Shown piece by piece: positions 31,222-35,339 of a DNA stretch of 35,339 nt; position 1 is the stretch's first letter, and each line of letters opens with the position of its first letter. Under the pieces are notes generated by a model. The model saw only the letters and a program-made list of their open reading frames with translations, was not told the DNA's origin and searched no databases. Both the position numbers and the translations under genes were made by a program. Source of the DNA: Akkermansiaceae bacterium UBA2367 (lineage in GTDB: Bacteria > Verrucomicrobiota > Verrucomicrobiia > Verrucomicrobiales > DEV007); NCBI GenBank assembly GCA_002344525.1, contig DDTJ01000017.1:1-35339 (forward strand), written 5' to 3'.

Positions 31222-31318
31222 GACAGTACGAATTCTACCACATGCCCCCGTCGGAGCCAATCTCCAACTTTGGGTAACTTCCACGACGTCGCTTCGCCGC
31301 ATCGACAGGCGGGGCCGC

Positions 31319-31354
31319 AAAAAAACAAGAACGCCCCCGCTTGCGACGGGGGCG
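31319..31354 (-). terminator. Rho-independent terminator of the MarR gene
   Basis: On the minus strand a perfect 8-bp GC stem (CGCCCCCG/CGGGGGCG, 31354-31347 with 31339-31332, 7-nt loop) is followed by TTCTTGTTTTTTT. It starts 90 nt beyond the MarR stop codon and is the clearest intrinsic terminator in the window. Confidence 0.88.
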
Positions 31355-31444
31355 CCCTTCAAAATCGCTTGGTGGACGGAGGCTGCCGGCTCTTGCCTGA
31401 CGTGCGTTTCGTGGTGGCGGGGCGAATCCCCGCCGCGAAAGGCT

Positions 31445-31903
31445 TCAGCGGGCGGCGATGAACTCCTTGAGCTGCGAGTAGACGGGTTGGACCGCCTCAC
31501 TCTCGCCATTCTCCTGCGCGACCATCACCTCCGAAATGCTGTCGGCGATGGCTTTGCGAAGGCGACCGACCAGCTCGATGCCCTTGCGGGTGATCTGGAC
31601 CATGACCTTGCGGCGGTCGTCGGCGGCGTGGAGGCGCTGCACGTAGCCGAGCTTCTCAAGACGGTCCACGAGGCCGGTCGCGGCTGCCGTGGAATGGCCC
31701 ATCTTCTTCGAGATGTCGGTCATGGTGAGGTAGTCCTCGTTCGCGAGATAGCCGAGGAGGAAGAACTGGGCGTAGGAAATGTTCCCCTTGTTCAACTCCT
31801 TGGACAGATCCAGCAGAAAGGACCGCTGGGCGAACATGATGAAATCCGCCAAACGGTCAGCGTTTTGCTCGACCTCGATGGTTTTGTCTTCTGTAATTTG
31901 CAT
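31445..31903 (-). CDS. MarR-family transcriptional regulator
   Basis: A 152-residue dimeric winged-helix regulator. The DNA-binding core is LTMTDISKKMGHSTAAATGLVDRLEKLGYVQR (59-90 in two helices), followed by the wing with the family DRR motif (ADDRRKVMVQITRKG, 94-108). Flanking helices form the dimer interface and usually a ligand pocket. MarR proteins often repress a divergent gene and themselves; here the divergent neighbour is a DUF2017-like gene 359 nt away. The ATG at 31903 is fixed by a strong AGGAGG (31916-31911) with 7-nt spacing, unusual in this window, where most genes lack a clear SD. Confidence 0.93.
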   Translation of the reverse strand: MQITEDKTIEVEQNADRLADFIMFAQRSFLLDLSKELNKGNISYAQFFLLGYLANEDYLTMTDISKKMGHSTAAATGLVDRLEKLGYVQRLHAADDRRKVMVQITRKGIELVGRLRKAIADSISEVMVAQENGESEAVQPVYSQLKEFIAAR

Positions 31904-31947
31904 ATTGTTACCTCCTTGCGATTTTGAAAATTATGGTATTAATGGAA

Positions 31948-31976
31948 ATTTAACACCCGCCGGGTCATTTGGTCAA
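31948..31976 (-). promoter_or_regulatory. Predicted MarR promoter with internal palindrome
   Basis: On the minus strand TTGACC (31976-31971), a 17-nt spacer and TTAAAT (31953-31948) form a plausible sigma-70 promoter 44 nt upstream of the start codon. The spacer contains the palindrome ACCCGSCGGGT, a possible autoregulatory operator. The whole interval 31921-32200 is strikingly AT-rich. No gene was found in 31904-32262. Confidence 0.45.
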
Positions 31977-32262
31977 CCGAATATTTATAATTTTTGTAAT
32001 CGAATTTCACTTCGTCTCCTTTCATCACAAAAAACATCGGCGAATGATCGCATTTTTTTTCAATTTTGCAATCACGAATTGTAAGTCCGCGCTAATTTTC
32101 AAATTTGAGACGAATTCACCCTTGGCCATTATCCAACCATCCGGAGGGAAGCGCCAACAGATTTTAATGGTGCCCTCCGCATCCATTCCGTATCTTTCTA
32201 TTTTTCGAGTTCCGGGGCGTTCAAGCTTCGCGTAGCGTTCCGCCCGCCCCCCTTCTTCACCG

Positions 32263-32853
32263 ATGCGATTCCTCCTCTCCGAACACCACTGGGCCCTCGA
32301 TTCGCTCTTCCCCGGCGAGTGGGAATGGATGCGCCTGCTCCCGCGCCTCGCCTCGGGCGAGGACTTCCACCCGTCGTCCCGCGAGCGCCTCTACCCCTCC
32401 CCCCTCGCCTCCGACGTCCTCGCTGACGAAAATACGATCACCCAGATGGAGGACTGGGACGAGTTGATCCGCCCCGAGCTGGCCGAGTCCTTCGCGGCGG
32501 CGCGGGCCGTCGTCGAGGCCGATCTGTCGCGCAGCGAATCGCTCACCCTCGACCAATACGACGAGGACGATCCCGTCCGCGAGGAGCTGGAACAGGCGGG
32601 TTTCCCCCGAGATCTCCTCGAAATGCGGCGCATCCTCGTCCCCTACGAGCACGCCGAGGCTTGGTACAGCACCTTGAATCAAGCCCGCCTCCTCATGAAC
32701 GAGGAATACGACCTCGCCGCCGCGGAGGAGCGGCACCTCGCCAAGACCCTCGGCCCTGCTGCCGTCGGCGAGGACCGCCTCCTCCTCATCGCCCAATATG
32801 AATTGTATTCGGTGGTGCAGAGCATCCTCGTCGAGAATATCATGCAGGAGTGA
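32263..32853 (+). CDS. DUF2017-like protein
   Basis: A 196-residue all-helical-looking soluble protein. The region ERLYPSPLASDVLADENTIT (41-60) and the later AEAWYSTLNQARLLMNEEYDL (131-151) resemble DUF2017 (PF09438), a family of unknown function known mainly from Actinobacteria, where the second motif reads like Trp-Leu-x-x-Leu-Asn-x-x-Arg-Leu. In Actinobacteria it often sits near clpS. No clpS is present here. Divergent from the MarR gene across a long AT-rich gap. The ATG at 32263 is the first in frame. Moderately sure of the family, not of the role. Confidence 0.75.
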   Translation: MRFLLSEHHWALDSLFPGEWEWMRLLPRLASGEDFHPSSRERLYPSPLASDVLADENTITQMEDWDELIRPELAESFAAARAVVEADLSRSESLTLDQYDEDDPVREELEQAGFPRDLLEMRRILVPYEHAEAWYSTLNQARLLMNEEYDLAAAEERHLAKTLGPAAVGEDRLLLIAQYELYSVVQSILVENIMQE

Positions 32854-32903
32854 TTGGCTACCGGACGACGAAGGGTGGAACCTGGAAAAACGCGCCAGCG
32901 CCT

Positions 32904-32973
32904 GTAGCCGCGCTCAGTGAGCGCGGACCGGACGTCCCTACGACGCCCGAGCGAGGTCAGTGACCTCGCCTAC
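32904..32973. repeat. GTAG...CTAC-bounded inverted pair, family A (REP-like)
   Basis: A complete 70-bp element. GTAG (32904-32907) is followed by the perfect palindrome CCGCGCTCA-G-TGAGCGCGG (32908-32926). On the opposite strand GTAG (32973-32970) is followed by GCGAGGTCA-C-TGACCTCGC (32969-32951). Each palindrome has a 9-bp stem around one central base. Same family as 11182-11243, with compensatory changes in the stems. Confidence 0.75.
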
Positions 32974-33012
32974 AGATTTCCACCCATCGGCTTTGCTGAC
33001 ATGAACCACCGG

Positions 33013-33139
33013 GATCAGCGGTCCTCTTTCCGGCCATAAGAATTCCAACACAGATTTTCACGAATTCCCGCAGATTTGCACAGATGGCTGTGCCGTGGGC
33101 GGAAGGCCATCAGCGAAGATCAGCGCCCATCAGCGGTCC
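33013..33139. repeat. Composite of decamer arrays (CACAGAT and ATCAGCG types)
   Basis: Four units CACAGATTTT, CACGAATTCC, CGCAGATTTG and CACAGATGGC have an exact 10-nt period (33049-33088). Units CATCAGCGAA and GATCAGCGCC plus a third ending GGTCC follow at 33108-33139, and a lone GATCAGCGGTCC is at 33013-33024. The gap 32854-33200 therefore consists largely of repeats; no gene is visible in it. Confidence 0.65.
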
Positions 33140-33200
33140 CCCCTTCCCTTTCAAGGTAACGGTTCTTGCCTCCGGCCCGTCGATTGGGTAAAACATCCCC

Positions 33201-33878
33201 GTGCTCGTCGCTTCCTCCACTCCCTTTTGCCCGATCCTCGCGGGGATGCCCAGCATCTCCCTCACCGAGGTGGCGGAGGCGAGGCTGGACGCGATCTCCC
33301 TCTTCCTCGTCGCCTTCGCCTTGGCGGCGTGGATTCTCCTCAAAGCGTGGAACCGGCTCGCCCGCGACTTCTCCTGGATGCCGTGCCTCCGCTACCGAGG
33401 GGCGCTCGCCGCCCTCGTCGTCTCCGGCCTGTTCGTCTACACGGCGATGAGCCTGATCGCAGGGGCTCGCGAACTGATGACGCCCGGTGCCTGGGTGCGG
33501 ACGGGCTCCACCCATCGCATCGCCTATCCGGAACGAGACCCCAAACCCTGGCTGGAGTCGGGCAGACGCCTCGCCTTGGAGCATCTCCGCGGTCTCCTGT
33601 GGACCCATGCGACCGCGCACGAGGGCACCCTGCCCGGAAACCGGAGTGACGGGACGATCCCGGAAAGCGCATGGAGCGGAGTCCACCCGGCGAGCGAACC
33701 CCTCGCCTACGTCCCGGGCAGGCGACCCGGGGGAGGATCGGCCATCGTCGTCTACGAACCCGACGCCTACGGCCCGGTTCGCTTCGCGCTGCAAGAGGAT
33801 GGGGTGGTCGTGAAGCTCTCCCCCGCCGATCTGAGGAAACGGCTGGTCGAGGAAACGATTGCCCAGGAAGCCCGCTGA
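33201..33878 (+). CDS. Membrane protein with pseudopilin-like soluble domain
   Basis: A 225-residue protein with two membrane helices (about 31-50 and 66-88) and a soluble C-terminal part (about 90-225). The latter reads LALEHLRGLLW...HEGTLPGN...IVVYEPDAYGPVRFALQEDGVVVKLS. This ordering of a helix, a Gly-Thr-Leu-Pro turn, a Val-Tyr-Glu strand and a closing Asp-Gly hairpin resembles the H-X9-DG domain of PVC pseudopilin-like proteins. The true pilin N-terminus is absent. The start is GTG at 33201; an ATG at 33246 is an alternative. Its stop overlaps the next start (TGATG), so the two are coupled. Function unknown. Confidence 0.72.
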   Translation: MLVASSTPFCPILAGMPSISLTEVAEARLDAISLFLVAFALAAWILLKAWNRLARDFSWMPCLRYRGALAALVVSGLFVYTAMSLIAGARELMTPGAWVRTGSTHRIAYPERDPKPWLESGRRLALEHLRGLLWTHATAHEGTLPGNRSDGTIPESAWSGVHPASEPLAYVPGRRPGGGSAIVVYEPDAYGPVRFALQEDGVVVKLSPADLRKRLVEETIAQEAR

Positions 33879-34360
33879 TGGAAAGCGATCCCGATCCACG
33901 CCCGGAAGCCAGCCCGAAAAAAAGAGGACCGGGCGGATGCGTCGTCCGGCTCCTGTTGTGGGGCTTCGTCGCGCTCTTCCTTCTTCTCGCCGGTGCGCTC
34001 CCCCTCTTGATCGAAACGGCTTTCCACCTCGCCTTCGGTTGGATCTCCTTCCTCCGGCGGAACTTCGGAGAAATCCGATTCGCGCCCGACCGCATCGCGA
34101 CGGCCCTGATCCTCGGGGTCTTCGCGGTGGCGGGCCTCCACCTCCTCGCCCGCGCTTGGTGGCACCGGATGCGCCCAAGCTCCGGGCCTTGGCGTTGGGG
34201 ATGGAGCGCGGCCATCGCTTTGTCCCTGCTCGCCTTCTCCCTCGCCGCAATGTCCGACGGCGTTGCCCAAGCCATCGCCGAAGACGAGTTCCAATCCTTG
34301 CTCGCGAAACAAGGAAGTTCCCCACCTGTCCAAGAAGGAGCGAAAACCACCGCTCCTTGA
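33878..34360 (+). CDS. Small three-helix membrane protein
   Basis: A 160-residue protein with a Lys/Pro-rich cytoplasmic start (1-20) and three hydrophobic segments (about 22-48, 73-93 and 108-125). The ATG at 33878 overlaps the stop of the preceding gene (TGATG), so translation is coupled and the two proteins probably work together at the membrane. I recognise no family. Convergent with the PhyH gene, 10 nt apart. Confidence 0.72.
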   Translation: MESDPDPRPEASPKKRGPGGCVVRLLLWGFVALFLLLAGALPLLIETAFHLAFGWISFLRRNFGEIRFAPDRIATALILGVFAVAGLHLLARAWWHRMRPSSGPWRWGWSAAIALSLLAFSLAAMSDGVAQAIAEDEFQSLLAKQGSSPPVQEGAKTTAP

Positions 34361-34370
34361 CATCCGACTG

Positions 34371-35204
34371 TCACCCCTCCTTCCCCGCCTCCGCCAGCAC
34401 CTTCGCGCTGCGGTCGGCCTTGGCGAGGTCGGCGAACTCGACGCCAGTCCCGGCGGCCTCCAGCACGGCGGAGTCGTCCACCTTGCTCAACGGGGTGTAG
34501 CCGGGATGGTGCGACTCCTTGTAGGGATCGTTCCACGCGGCGTTGTAGCAGCAGATCATGGCCCAGCGGGCGTTCTCGGAATGGTTCGGGCCGGAGCCGT
34601 GCAGGGTGTTGGCGTGGAAAAAGACCGCGTCGCCCGGGTCCATCACGCAGTAGATTTTTTCCAGCCGCTTCGCCGCCTCGGCGACGACCTCGCGGTCGGC
34701 CCCAGCCTGGTCGCCGGAGAGGACGTGGTTGACCCGGCCCATCTTGTGCGAGCCTTTCAGCACCTCAAGGCATCCGTTCTCCCGCGTCGCCGCGTCCACC
34801 GCGATCATCACACTGCACAGGTCAGGGAAAAGGAGGCCGTTCTGATACCAGTAGCCGTAATCCTGATGCCAAGCCCAAGCCCCACCAGTGCGGGCGTCTT
34901 TCAGGATCATCTTCGAATGGTAATGGTAGACCTCGCCGCCGATCAACTGCTCCACCGAATCGACGACGCGGCGGCAGCGGGCGACCCTGCCGTAGATGCC
35001 GTCGCCGGGATGGTTCCAAAGGGAGAGCCGCACCTTGTTGCCCTCCCCGTCGTCCCGCGCCACGGCGGCTTGGTCGAGGGCGTGGTCGGCACGGGCCGCG
35101 TCACCGAGCAGGTGGATCTCCTCGGGGGTGAAGAGACCGCGTTTGATGATGAAGCCGTCGGTGTGGTAGCTCGCGATCTCGTCGGGGGTGAAGATTCCGT
35201 TCAT
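34371..35204 (-). CDS. PhyH-family Fe(II)/2-oxoglutarate dioxygenase
   Basis: A 277-residue member of the phytanoyl-CoA dioxygenase family. The iron ligands are visible as His113 and Asp115 in WHQDYGYW (112-119) and His202 in HANTLHGSGPN (197-207). Arg213 in ENARWAM is placed to bind 2-oxoglutarate. SVMIAVDAATRENGCLEVL (131-149) and PGDAVFFH (190-197) are typical of the core. The N-terminus FTPDEIASYHTDGFII is the usual family opening, fixing the ATG at 35204. Bacterial relatives hydroxylate diverse small molecules, so the substrate cannot be named. It stands alone on its strand. Confidence 0.92.
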   Translation of the reverse strand: MNGIFTPDEIASYHTDGFIIKRGLFTPEEIHLLGDAARADHALDQAAVARDDGEGNKVRLSLWNHPGDGIYGRVARCRRVVDSVEQLIGGEVYHYHSKMILKDARTGGAWAWHQDYGYWYQNGLLFPDLCSVMIAVDAATRENGCLEVLKGSHKMGRVNHVLSGDQAGADREVVAEAAKRLEKIYCVMDPGDAVFFHANTLHGSGPNHSENARWAMICCYNAAWNDPYKESHHPGYTPLSKVDDSAVLEAAGTGVEFADLAKADRSAKVLAEAGKEG

Positions 35205-35253
35205 AGGAAGATCATGGCGAAAAGGCGGGGGAATGTAAAGCGGTCTCGTTCTC

Positions 35254-35305
35254 TCTTACTCCTTACTCTTACCTCCTTACTCTTACTCCTCCGCCTTGGA
35301 GTAAG
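35254..35305. repeat. Degenerate heptamer array (TCYTTAC) with hairpin
   Basis: TTAC recurs five times at 6-8 nt spacing (35256-35286), and CTTACTCC (35282-35289) forms a perfect 8-bp inverted repeat with GGAGTAAG (35298-35305). It lies 50 nt upstream of the PhyH start, a position parallel to the arrays before ribH and ribBA. Nothing else is recognisable in the last 130 nt. Confidence 0.5.
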
Positions 35306-35339
35306 AACTTATCCTTAAATAGTGATAGTTTGCCTCCAG

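Noticed and set aside
35254..35289. Possible CRISPR or minisatellite at the window end
   Set aside because: Units are 6-8 nt with no spacers; it is a short degenerate heptamer array, not a CRISPR array.

Overview
The window reads as chromosomal DNA of a high-GC Gram-negative bacterium of the PVC superphylum, most likely a member of Verrucomicrobiota. The clues are a PVC-type CxxCH heme protein with a beta-propeller/HEAT architecture, a CE15-like esterase, a GldA/GldF/GldG/DUF4340 cassette, a pseudopilin-like domain of a type common in PVC genomes, and many reiterated intergenic repeats. The lineage is inferred from gene content; there is no rRNA gene in the window. Coding is dense on both strands and no complete mobile element or CRISPR array is present.

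Layout. 1-3281: riboflavin genes ribH and ribBA (minus), a small cupin (minus) and a divergent lipoprotein (plus). 3303-5543: hisF (minus), a DUF4912-like protein and a XerC/D recombinase (plus). 5705-11115 (plus): a secreted protein, then a tight trio of AMP-forming acyl ligase, GNAT-like acyltransferase and glycosyltransferase that looks like a cell-surface glycan or lipid modification unit, then a membrane-anchored cytochrome c. 11274-17160 (minus): an RpoD-like sigma factor, the large PVC heme protein and a glucuronoyl-esterase-like hydrolase, the last two probably one operon for polysaccharide breakdown. 17311-18404 (plus): tRNA-Gly(CCC), a truncated ORF6N gene and an ECF sigma factor. 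18609-23400 (minus): an ABC exporter operon of LolD/MacB type with a large FtsX-like permease and a Tat-exported partner whose start overlaps the permease stop by ATGA. 23592-24314 (minus): a stand-alone double Clp-N protein, with a relic of an outer-membrane protein C-terminus 15 nt upstream of it. 24610-29978 (plus): the GldA-GldF-GldG-DUF4340 cassette. 30307-31903 (minus): a membrane-anchored protein with an SH3-like end and a MarR regulator with a textbook terminator. 32263-34360 (plus): a DUF2017-like protein and two overlapping small membrane-protein genes. 34371-35204 (minus): a PhyH-family dioxygenase.

The least expected content lies between the genes. Three kinds of repeat recur. (1) Palindrome pairs of about 70-76 bp bounded by GTAG...CTAC, in three unrelated sequence families; in the best case the stems change by compensatory substitution. 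This resembles the REP/BIME elements that RAYT transposases mobilise. Two of the elements supply the TAG stop codon of the neighbouring gene. (2) Arrays with a strict period near 10 nt, usually folded into long hairpins at gene 3' ends. (3) Arrays of 7-nt units, one of which contains a start codon. None of these is explained by the protein genes.
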